From NCBI RefSeq assembly GCF_017161445.1, contig NZ_CP071060.1, positions 3,720,001 through 3,784,000 of the forward strand: 64,000 nt of DNA, written 5' to 3'. The stretch comes from Niveibacterium microcysteis (GTDB taxonomy: Bacteria; Pseudomonadota; Gammaproteobacteria; Burkholderiales; Rhodocyclaceae). Shown here one piece after another: positions 8,272 through 15,299 of the stretch (the first letter of the stretch is position 1; each line of letters begins with the position of its first letter). Position numbers and translations under genes: made by a program. Under the pieces are notes generated by a model that had not been told where the DNA came from, searched no databases, and saw only the letters and a program-made list of their open reading frames with translations.

Positions 8272-8620
8272 CGGCGAGGCCGGCGAGCGCGTGGTCGACA
8301 GCCTGCGCGACATCGCACCCGACTTCGCACGCTACCTGATCGAATTTCCCTTCGGCGACATCTACCGGCGCGAACAACTCGGGCTGCGCGAGCGCGAGAT
8401 CGCGACCATCGCCGCGCTTACCGCGCTGGGCAACGCCACCCCGCAGCTGAAGGTGCACCTGCACGCCTCACTCAACGTTGGCCTGACTGCAGACGAGATC
8501 GTCGAAGTGCTGATGCAGATGGCGGTGTATGCCGGCTTCCCGGCCGCGCTCAACGGGCTCTTCGCAGCACGCGAGGTGTTTGCCGAACGCGGCATCCAGC
8601 CAACGTGCGCGGCCGCCTGA
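8222..8620 (+). CDS. Carboxymuconolactone decarboxylase family protein
   Basis: The 132-residue product matches the CMD/PcaC-like fold: IAPDFARYLIEFPFGDIYRREQLGLREREIATIAALTALGNATPQLKVHLHASLNVGLTADE, then VLMQMAVYAGFPAALNGLF. It lacks the CxxC pair of AhpD-type peroxidase reductases, so a decarboxylase or other PcaC-like role is more likely than thiol antioxidant activity. The ATG at 8222 has GGAG upstream and lies inside the 3' end of the merR-like gene. The stop codon abuts the convergent GMC oxidoreductase stop with no gap. Genes under MerR aldehyde sensors often include such proteins, but the substrate is unknown. Confidence 0.87.
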   Translation: MNSERYTQGWKTLQQIDGEAGERVVDSLRDIAPDFARYLIEFPFGDIYRREQLGLREREIATIAALTALGNATPQLKVHLHASLNVGLTADEIVEVLMQMAVYAGFPAALNGLFAAREVFAERGIQPTCAAA

Positions 8621-10246
8621 TTAGGCCTTGCCGAGACGCTGCGCGAGCTGCTCGCTCAGCATTGCGGTGATGCCGTAGATCGTCAGCTGCGGATTCGCGC
8701 CAAGCGAGGTCGGCAGAATGGAACCGTCGTGCACCGACAGATTCTCAAGCTGGTGATGCACGCCGTCTGGCCGCACCACGCCGCCCTTCTCGTCCGGCGC
8801 CATCGCCGCACCGCCCATCACATGCGCACTGACAACCTTGGTGCGCCGAGTGGCGAGCTTCAGCGCATCGATCTGCGCGTGAGCGTCGGATGCGCGCGTT
8901 GTCGCAGTCGCATCGAGGTGAATCGGCAGTACGGTTTTCGCACCAACGGCGTACTGCAAGTCAGCCATTGCATGGAAGGCCTTGCGCGCGCCCGCCCAGA
9001 TGTAGTCGGTGAGCGGGTAGTCGAGCTGCGGGTCGCCATGGCCATCAAGCACCACACGGCCACCCTGGCTCTGCTCGTGGAAGCCGTCGCGCAGCAGCGC
9101 GATCGCCACATACCAGTGATTCATCTGGCGCATGTAGTGGCGGTGCGCGGCACCAAAGTCCGACATCACGACCGACGCGATCAGCGGGTGGATCGGCGGC
9201 ACTTCGAGCTTGAAGCCCATGCTGCCATCCTTCGGCCACAGGTACTCATCGATGTAGATCGACTGCGGCGCGCCGGTGAAGGCATCGACCGGCTCGGGCA
9301 TCAGCGCGGCCGACAGCACCACCGGATGCAGGAACGTGCGCGCGCCCGTGTGGCGATGCGGATCCGGCGCGTTGGAACGCAGCAGCAGCGCTGGCGTACC
9401 GATTGCGCCACCGGCCAGCACGAAATGTTTGGCCTGCAGCCGCACGGTGTACTCGCGCCGGACCTGCCCTTGCGTGCTGATTGGATGTGCCAGCAGCGCC
9501 GTGACACGGCCATTGGCGTGCTCCAGTCGCTCAGCCCGCATATGCGAAAGCAAGCGCGCACCGTGCTCCATCGCCGCAGGGATCGTCGTGACCAGCATCG
9601 ACTGCTTGGCGTTGGTCGGGCAACCCATGCCGCAATAGCCCAGGTTCCAGCAGCCCTTGACGTTGCGGTGGATCGTCACCGGTTCGATCGCGAGCTTGTA
9701 GGCGCCGTCCCGCAGCAAGGCGTTGTGGCGGTTCGGTTGCGTCGGCCAGCTGGCGATCGACAAACGTTCCTCGCGGCGCTCAAACCACGGCGCCAGGGCC
9801 TCCGGCGTGAACGCCGCGAGTCCATGCTGCTCGCGCCAATGCTTGAGGGTGTTGTCCGGCGTACGGATGCTGGTCGTCCAGTTGACGACGGTCGAACCCC
9901 CGACCGTGCGCCCCTGCAGGATGCCGACACCGTGATCCATCGTTTTGCGGCCGGCCGACTCCTGATACAGCGCCGGATATGACAAGCGCTCTTCGAGCTG
10001 GAAGTCACGCGAGGTCTTGAGTCCGCCCTCTTCCAGCAGGATCACCGACAGCCCGGCTTGCGCGAGCCGTTCTGCCGTGGTGCCGCCACCCGCGCCGGTG
10101 CCGACGATGACGACATCGGCCTCCAGCGTGAGGTCCTTGTCGAGCGCTGCGCCGTCGATATGCCGGTCGCGCCACTTGCCAGCAAAAGCATCGCCGATCG
10201 GATCGGGCAACTGGTTGTGCTGCGCGTTGTGCTGGGGCGTGCTCAT
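8621..10246 (-). CDS. GMC family FAD-dependent alcohol oxidoreductase, large subunit
   Basis: The 541-residue flavoprotein has the Rossmann FAD motif GTGAGGGTTAERLAQAG (about residues 49-65), a VGGSTVVNWTTSIRTP segment like other GMC enzymes, and the C-terminal catalytic block VSAHVMGGAAMAP plus NPQLTIYGITAMLSEQLA. A cysteine-rich stretch, GCWNLGYCGMGCPTNAKQ, resembles the cluster region of bacterial GMC dehydrogenases that work with membrane electron acceptors. It has no signal peptide, but the gene overlaps by 4 bp the small subunit gene carrying a Tat signal, so it is probably exported folded as a hitch-hiker. Likely substrates are alcohols, perhaps long-chain; this is inferred from the adjacent aldehyde dehydrogenase and the beta-oxidation context. 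Confidence 0.9.
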   Translation of the reverse strand: MSTPQHNAQHNQLPDPIGDAFAGKWRDRHIDGAALDKDLTLEADVVIVGTGAGGGTTAERLAQAGLSVILLEEGGLKTSRDFQLEERLSYPALYQESAGRKTMDHGVGILQGRTVGGSTVVNWTTSIRTPDNTLKHWREQHGLAAFTPEALAPWFERREERLSIASWPTQPNRHNALLRDGAYKLAIEPVTIHRNVKGCWNLGYCGMGCPTNAKQSMLVTTIPAAMEHGARLLSHMRAERLEHANGRVTALLAHPISTQGQVRREYTVRLQAKHFVLAGGAIGTPALLLRSNAPDPHRHTGARTFLHPVVLSAALMPEPVDAFTGAPQSIYIDEYLWPKDGSMGFKLEVPPIHPLIASVVMSDFGAAHRHYMRQMNHWYVAIALLRDGFHEQSQGGRVVLDGHGDPQLDYPLTDYIWAGARKAFHAMADLQYAVGAKTVLPIHLDATATTRASDAHAQIDALKLATRRTKVVSAHVMGGAAMAPDEKGGVVRPDGVHHQLENLSVHDGSILPTSLGANPQLTIYGITAMLSEQLAQRLGKA

Positions 10247-10788
10247 GGATTCAGCTTCAGTGAGGGCGGGCCGCTGTAGCCGCAGTCCGCGAAGTGTTCG
10301 GGGTTGCCGTACCAGACGCCGAACGTGAGGTCGTGCAGCCCGCCGTAGGCCTGCTGCATCAGTGCGAGCGAATGATCACGCCAGCGCGTGATGATGCCGG
10401 CGGCACGTTGCGGATCGACCTGCGCCCAGCCCGCCATTGAGCCGGCCGCAAGCACGCGGCCCGCCTGGCGACCAAGCAAGCCGAACAGCTTGCGCATGTC
10501 GTCGCGCACCCGCGGCGGCATGCCCATCAGGGCGGTATCGATACCCCGCAGCAGCGTCAGTGTTTCGGCCGTCGCCTTCCCGGCATCCACTGGCCAAGCA
10601 CCGGCCAGCATCGCAGGCGCCAGCGCCGCGAGGATCGCGCGGTCTTGCGCAGTCAGAAAACCGTAGCGGTAAGCATCGTCTTCCAGCGCGGCACTATCGG
10701 GCCACGCGCCCGCAACACCCAGCGCGGTGGCGATGCCGGCGCTGAGCCCTAGAAACAGGAAACGACGTCGTGATGCGTTGATGCTCAT
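10243..10788 (-). CDS. Tat-signal small subunit of the GMC oxidoreductase (gluconate 2-dehydrogenase subunit 3-like)
   Basis: The 181-residue product begins MSINASRRRFLFLGLSAG, a twin-arginine signal (SRRRFLF) with a hydrophobic core and an Ala-rich end near residue 28. The mature part is helical and contains FLTAQDRAILAALAPAML, like subunit 3 of gluconate 2-dehydrogenase-type complexes. In such complexes the small subunit carries the Tat signal that exports the folded FAD subunit. The ATG at 10788 fits the Tat layout; an alternative at 10809 would add seven residues. Its stop overlaps the GMC start (ATGA), indicating strict co-expression. The aldehyde dehydrogenase gene lies 113 bp upstream on the same strand. 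Confidence 0.82.
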   Translation of the reverse strand: MSINASRRRFLFLGLSAGIATALGVAGAWPDSAALEDDAYRYGFLTAQDRAILAALAPAMLAGAWPVDAGKATAETLTLLRGIDTALMGMPPRVRDDMRKLFGLLGRQAGRVLAAGSMAGWAQVDPQRAAGIITRWRDHSLALMQQAYGGLHDLTFGVWYGNPEHFADCGYSGPPSLKLNP

Positions 10789-10901
10789 GGTGCGAAGGCC
10801 TAGTCCCATCCTTGCGTTTCTACCGGTCCAAGCACGATCACTCTTGTGATTGGACGCCAGCGGCCCCGACGGAATTCCACAAGCGCGGTGCCGCAACTGA
10901 C

Positions 10902-12314
10902 TCAGCGCAACATCAGCTTGATCAGTTTTTCCGCCAGCGGTTTGCCGAAGGGGGGGTGCAGGATCGCCGAACCGTTGAGCGCAGCCTGCCGGAACACCGC
11001 GCGCTGCTGCGAGAAGGTCTTGAAGCCCTCCGGCCCGTGATAGCGCCCCATGCCGGACGGGCCGACACCGCCGAAGGGGATGTCGTCCTGTGCGATATGG
11101 AGGATGCAGTCGTTCACCGTGACGCCACCGGAGGCCGTGCGATCGAGCAAGGACTCGACGCGACCGCGCTGGTCGTCGAACACATACAGCGCCAGCGGGC
11201 GATCACGCTCGTTGACGTAGGCGATCGCGTCATCCAGCGAGTCATAAGGGATCACCGGCAGGATCGGCCCGAAGATCTCTTCCTGCATCACCCGCATGTC
11301 GGGCGTGCCGTCGAGCAACACCACCGGCGCCATCTTGCGGCCGCTGATCGCACCGTCGGGCAGCAGCGCTTCGATCCGCGCCCCCATGCTGCGCGCCTCG
11401 TCGAGCAGCGCCAGCAAGCGGGTGTAATGACGCTCATGCGCAACGCTCGCGTAGTCTGGCGACGCGGCATCGCCGTAGAGCTTTTGCGCGAACGCCCGCA
11501 TGGCTGCGACAAATGCTTCTTCCTGCCCGCGTGGCAGCAGCACATAGTCCGGTGCGATGCAGGTCTGGCCGCCGTTCATGATCTTGCCAAAGCCGATGCG
11601 TTGGGCTGCGGTCTTGATGTCAAACCCCGGCGCCACAATGGCCGGCGACTTGCCACCAAGCTCCAGCGTGACCGGCGTGAGGTTCTTCGCTGCGGCAGCC
11701 ATCACGATGCGGCCGACCGGTGTTGAGCCGGTAAACAGCAAGTGATCAAACGGCAAGGACGAAAACTCGGCCGCGACATCGGCGCCGCCCAGCACCACGC
11801 TGACCAGATTCGGCGGAAAGGCCTCGCCGATCAGGCGTGCGAACAGCGCACCGAAGTTCGGCCCGAATTCGCTCATCTTGATCAGCACGCGATTGCCCGC
11901 CGCCAAAGCGCCAACGAGCGGGCCAATCGCAAGGTAGAGCGGATAGTTCCACGGCACGATCACGCCCACCACGCCGAGCGGCTGATAGCGCACCTCGGAA
12001 CGGCCCGGCAGGAACCACAGCCCGGTGTGCCGCCGCGAGGGCTTCATCCAGCCCGCCAGCTTGGCCCGCGCGTAGCGGATCGCTTCGAGGCTCGGGAAGA
12101 TCTCGATCAGGCGGGTCTCGGTGTGGGAGCGGTGGCCGAAATCAGCGCAGATCGCCTCGCAGATGGCCTGCTGATTGTTCTTCAGAAGCAGCGCGAGGCG
12201 GTCCAGATTCGCGCGGCGCGCTGCGGCATCCGGCATCGGCTCGCGCGCAAACGCGCTGCGTTGCGCTGCAAACGCAGCAGCCAAGCCGGTTTGCGGCAGA
12301 TCGGTGAGATTCAT
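10902..12314 (-). CDS. Coniferyl-type NAD(P)-dependent aldehyde dehydrogenase
   Basis: This 470-residue aldehyde dehydrogenase resembles the short CalB (coniferyl aldehyde dehydrogenase) and membrane-type fatty aldehyde dehydrogenase branch. Visible motifs are GVVGVIVPWNYPLYLA (cofactor site), LFTGSTPVGRIVM, TLELGGKSPAIV with the general-base Glu, and NGGQTCIAPDYVL with the catalytic Cys. The C-terminus is hydrophobic and basic. The ATG at 12314 has a GAGGAGACA site. It is the promoter-proximal gene of a unit with the Tat subunit and GMC oxidase, so alcohol to aldehyde to acid is the natural reading. An 18-bp inverted repeat shared with beta-oxidation promoters lies 50 bp upstream. Confidence 0.9.
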   Translation of the reverse strand: MNLTDLPQTGLAAAFAAQRSAFAREPMPDAAARRANLDRLALLLKNNQQAICEAICADFGHRSHTETRLIEIFPSLEAIRYARAKLAGWMKPSRRHTGLWFLPGRSEVRYQPLGVVGVIVPWNYPLYLAIGPLVGALAAGNRVLIKMSEFGPNFGALFARLIGEAFPPNLVSVVLGGADVAAEFSSLPFDHLLFTGSTPVGRIVMAAAAKNLTPVTLELGGKSPAIVAPGFDIKTAAQRIGFGKIMNGGQTCIAPDYVLLPRGQEEAFVAAMRAFAQKLYGDAASPDYASVAHERHYTRLLALLDEARSMGARIEALLPDGAISGRKMAPVVLLDGTPDMRVMQEEIFGPILPVIPYDSLDDAIAYVNERDRPLALYVFDDQRGRVESLLDRTASGGVTVNDCILHIAQDDIPFGGVGPSGMGRYHGPEGFKTFSQQRAVFRQAALNGSAILHPPFGKPLAEKLIKLMLR

Positions 12315-12363
12315 GCTTGTCTCCTCGGCGGCTCTGTAGTGGATCAAGTCCGGCCGCTCGTAT

Positions 12364-12381
12364 CAGTACGGTACGGTATGG
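12364..12381. promoter_or_regulatory. Lipid-regulon operator candidate, site A
   Basis: CAGTACGGTACGGTATGG matches the ideal repeat CCATACG-N4-CGTATGG at 11 of 14 arm positions. It lies 50 bp upstream of the aldehyde dehydrogenase start and just downstream of TTGTCG (12384-12389, minus strand), a possible weak -35 box. It is the weakest of the four sites. Confidence 0.45.
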
Positions 12382-12623
12382 GGCGACAAAACGGAAGCGC
12401 CAAAGGAACGCTTAGGGATCACAGCCTAATCCGCGCGGGAAGATTTGCTCACCGTTCGTCGTTTGTGCGCCTCGGGGCCATCGGCTAGACTCGATGCGTT
12501 TTCTTGCCACGGCGGCCAACCGCTGCGAGGGATGTGCGCCGAGTGCGCCCCCCTTCGCACCACCAAGACTTGCGCGAGCCCCGCTCGACGCGCCGCCCCG
12601 AATCTGCTGGAGGAATCCTTCTC

Positions 12624-13982
12624 GTGTTCACCACCCGCTCGCGCGCCGTCGCGCTCGCCACGCTGACTTCGCTCGCCCTCCTCGCCGGTTGCGGCGGCAG
12701 CAGCAACGACAACAAACCGGATGCGCCGACCAACCTCAAGGTCATCCCCGGCGATGGTCAGGTCACGATCACTTGGGACGATCAGAGCACCACGTCCGAT
12801 CTGCGTTACTGGTTGTTCAAAGCACAGGCAGAGAACGCCACGCGCGACGACTACCGCAAGTACCCCGAAGCGGCGATCATCGCGCCGGTCACCTCGCCAT
12901 ACATTCTGAGCGGCCTGACTAACGACAAACCCTACTCGTTCTTCATGAACGCAACGCATGGCAACGGCCCTGCCGGCGGCGAGACGCCGACCGTCGGGAA
13001 CGTCATTCCGCGCCAATCAGGTTCGGTCTGGACGACCAATGTTGCCGCGGGTGCCGGCGATTTGAACCACGTTTCCTTGGCCTACGGTCGCTTCCTTGCT
13101 GTTGGCGACAGCGGCGCCGTGCAAGTGGGCTCCGTGGCATGGGATACCGGCTCGCCAGTGCTCAAGTGGACAAAGGCCAGCACTGTACTTCCGTCGGTTT
13201 CGCTTTACGCTGCCGCTTACAACAGTACGACACCACGGACAGTACTCGTTGGCGACCTCGACGGTGACGGGAAGGCCGTCATCTGGACGAGCGATGGCTC
13301 GTCCACGAACTACCTCGATCAGTGGGTGACTCGCACCTCAAACACGACATCTGCCCTTCACGGTGTCGCCCTCGGCAGTGTCGGTTTCGTCGCCGTGGGC
13401 GACAGCGGCGCGATTTCGATCAGCGCAGATGGTGTAACGTGGACGGCGTATCGGTTGACAGTCGACACCGCCGCCAACACCGCCAACAACGCCACCGACC
13501 GATACACCGCGTCGTCGTCGGCAGCGGCGGACGCAACCATCAACCTCAAGTCCATCAGCGTGCTCAACGGCACGTATTACGCGGTTGGCGACAATGGATG
13601 GATCATCACCAGCTCCGACGGTATCAGCTGGCGCAAACACGCCATCAGCTCCAGCACCCCAGCGAACCTGACATCCGTCACGTACGGCTACTACAACGAG
13701 GCGATCTATCTCGCTGTTGGCAGCGGTGGCAAGGTCTATCGAAATACCGATCCGAGCACGAAACCGTGGGAGGAGATTCCCGTTCCTGGCATGGGCGACA
13801 TGAAGGCCGTGGCGCGCGGTTCGCGTTTCATGGCGGTCGGCACAGGTGGTCAGGCTTGGGTGAGTAGCGATGCCAGAGCATGGGTCGCCACCAGCACCGG
13901 AGCGAATGAGAACAGTGTGATGTGGTACAGCGGCGGCTACATCGCTGTGGGTGAAGGCGGCAACGTGGTGACGTCATACTGA
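12624..13982 (+). CDS. Lipoprotein with one FN3-like domain and seven VGD repeats (propeller-like)
   Basis: The 452-residue product has a lipoprotein signal with lipobox LLAGC (Cys at residue 23) and a Gly/Ser/Asn linker. A fibronectin-III-like domain follows (about 33-128, APTNLKVIPGDGQVTITW). Then seven short repeats built on (A/L)VG(D/S/T/E)xG occur at about residues 160, 209, 258, 321, 365, 405 and 442, several followed by SxDGxxW. Seven such blades suggest a beta-propeller of the Ycf48/BNR-like type, lipid-anchored outside the inner membrane. GTG at 12624 is preceded by GGAGGAA at ideal spacing. Its function is unknown; surface or periplasmic binding is plausible. It stands alone and ends in a bidirectional terminator. 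Confidence 0.85.
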   Translation: MFTTRSRAVALATLTSLALLAGCGGSSNDNKPDAPTNLKVIPGDGQVTITWDDQSTTSDLRYWLFKAQAENATRDDYRKYPEAAIIAPVTSPYILSGLTNDKPYSFFMNATHGNGPAGGETPTVGNVIPRQSGSVWTTNVAAGAGDLNHVSLAYGRFLAVGDSGAVQVGSVAWDTGSPVLKWTKASTVLPSVSLYAAAYNSTTPRTVLVGDLDGDGKAVIWTSDGSSTNYLDQWVTRTSNTTSALHGVALGSVGFVAVGDSGAISISADGVTWTAYRLTVDTAANTANNATDRYTASSSAAADATINLKSISVLNGTYYAVGDNGWIITSSDGISWRKHAISSSTPANLTSVTYGYYNEAIYLAVGSGGKVYRNTDPSTKPWEEIPVPGMGDMKAVARGSRFMAVGTGGQAWVSSDARAWVATSTGANENSVMWYSGGYIAVGEGGNVVTSY

Positions 13983-14000
13983 TCCGTAGCGCTTGAAAGA

Positions 14001-14026
14001 AAACGGCCCGCCAAAGCGGGCCGTTT
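14001..14026. terminator. Bidirectional rho-independent terminator
   Basis: AAACGGCCCGC and GCGGGCCGTTT form a perfect 11-bp stem with a CAAA loop. The + side continues into TTTCTTATT and the minus side into TTTTCTTTC, so it can end both the lipoprotein transcript and the convergent thiolase transcript. Confidence 0.88.
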
Positions 14027-14076
14027 CTTATTGAGCAGGCCGACAACGATCCGCCGGCTTGCGCCCCCCGTAGCGA

Positions 14077-15279
14077 CTATACGGCTTCGAACAGCCCCGC
14101 CGCACCCATGCCTGTGCCGATACACATCGTCACCATACCGAGCTTGGCGTCGCCGCGCTTCATCGCCGACATCAGCGTCGCGACGCGGATCGCGCCGGTG
14201 GCGCCGAGCGGGTGGCCCAGCGCGATGGCGCCGCCAAGCGGATTCACCTTGGTCGGGTCGATGCCCAGATCGCGGATCACCGCCAAGGCCTGCGCGGCGA
14301 AGGCTTCGTTGAGCTCCCACCAGTCGACGTCGCCCTGCGCCACACCGGCGCGCTTGAGCACCTTCGGGATCGCGGCGATCGGGCCGATGCCCATGATCTC
14401 CGGCGGTACGCCGGCGACCGAGAAGCCACGGAAGCGCGCGATCGGCTTGGCACCGGTGCGCTTCACGGCGGCTTCGGACATCAACAGAACCGCGCCGGCG
14501 CCATCCGACATCTGCGAGCTGTTGCCCGCGGTGACCGAGCCACGCGCGGCAAACACGGTCTTGAGCTTGGCGAGGCCCTCGATCGAGGAATCCGGGCGTG
14601 GACCTTCGTCGTTCTCGAACAGGCGCTCGACGACCTTTATCGCACCGCTCTTGAAGTCCGGCAGTTGTTCGCGCACGAGGTAAGGCGTGATCTCGTCCTT
14701 GAACTTGCCGGCCGCGATCGCGGCACAGGCCTTCTGGTGCGAGGCCATCGCGAAGGCATCCTGATCTTCACGCGACACGCCGTACTTCTGCGCAACCTTC
14801 TCGGCGGTAAGGCCCATGCCGAAGGCGATGGCGCGGTTCTCATCGGTGCTGGCGAAAGCCACCGGGTTGATCGACACCTTGTTGCCCATCATGGTCGGCA
14901 TGATGGTCATCGACTCGGTGCCGGCACCGATGGCGATGTCGCATTCGCCGATCATGATCTTCATCGCCGCATCCGCCACGGCATTGACGCCGGACGAGCA
15001 GAAGCGGTTGATGGTGATGGCGGGCACGGTGTTCGGGAAGCCTGCGAGCAGCGTGCCGATACGGGCCACGTTCATACCCTGCTCGGCCTCCGGCATCGCG
15101 CAGCCGACCACCACGTCGCCGATCTCGTTGAGATCGAAGGCAGGGACCTGCTTCACGACGGCGGACAGTACATGGGCCAGCATGTCGTCGGGGCGCACGT
15201 TCTTGAAAGCGCCGCGGCGCTTGGCCACCGGCGTGCGCGTGGCGGCCACGATGTAAACGTCCTGAATCTGACGGGTCAT
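14077..15279 (-). CDS. Acetyl-CoA acyltransferase (3-ketoacyl-CoA thiolase), FadA-type
   Basis: Thiolase cleaves 3-ketoacyl-CoA with CoA to give acetyl-CoA and a shortened acyl-CoA. The 400-residue product has the standard length. The nucleophilic Cys lies in TINRFCSSGVNAVADAA, the His-containing NEAFAAQALAVIRD loop follows, and the C-terminal catalytic Cys is in MCIGTGMGAAGLFE, with GGAIALGHPLGATGAI before it. The ATG at 15279 has GGAGATTTG upstream, and the family N-terminus MTRQIQDVYIVAATRTPV follows. It is 20 bp downstream of the FadN-type gene, making a two-gene beta-oxidation operon. A paralogous thiolase lies at 22923-24206. Confidence 0.93.
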   Translation of the reverse strand: MTRQIQDVYIVAATRTPVAKRRGAFKNVRPDDMLAHVLSAVVKQVPAFDLNEIGDVVVGCAMPEAEQGMNVARIGTLLAGFPNTVPAITINRFCSSGVNAVADAAMKIMIGECDIAIGAGTESMTIMPTMMGNKVSINPVAFASTDENRAIAFGMGLTAEKVAQKYGVSREDQDAFAMASHQKACAAIAAGKFKDEITPYLVREQLPDFKSGAIKVVERLFENDEGPRPDSSIEGLAKLKTVFAARGSVTAGNSSQMSDGAGAVLLMSEAAVKRTGAKPIARFRGFSVAGVPPEIMGIGPIAAIPKVLKRAGVAQGDVDWWELNEAFAAQALAVIRDLGIDPTKVNPLGGAIALGHPLGATGAIRVATLMSAMKRGDAKLGMVTMCIGTGMGAAGLFEAV

Positions 15280-15299
15280 TTCAAATCTCCTTCGCGCGC

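Noticed and set aside
8729..9982. Long plus-strand frame opposite the GMC oxidoreductase
   Set aside because: It is explained as the antisense mirror of a gene with intact FAD and catalytic motifs.
12426..13016. 196-codon minus-strand frame overlapping the lipoprotein start
   Set aside because: The plus-strand lipoprotein has a lipobox, ribosome-binding site and repeats; the opposite frame shows none of these.
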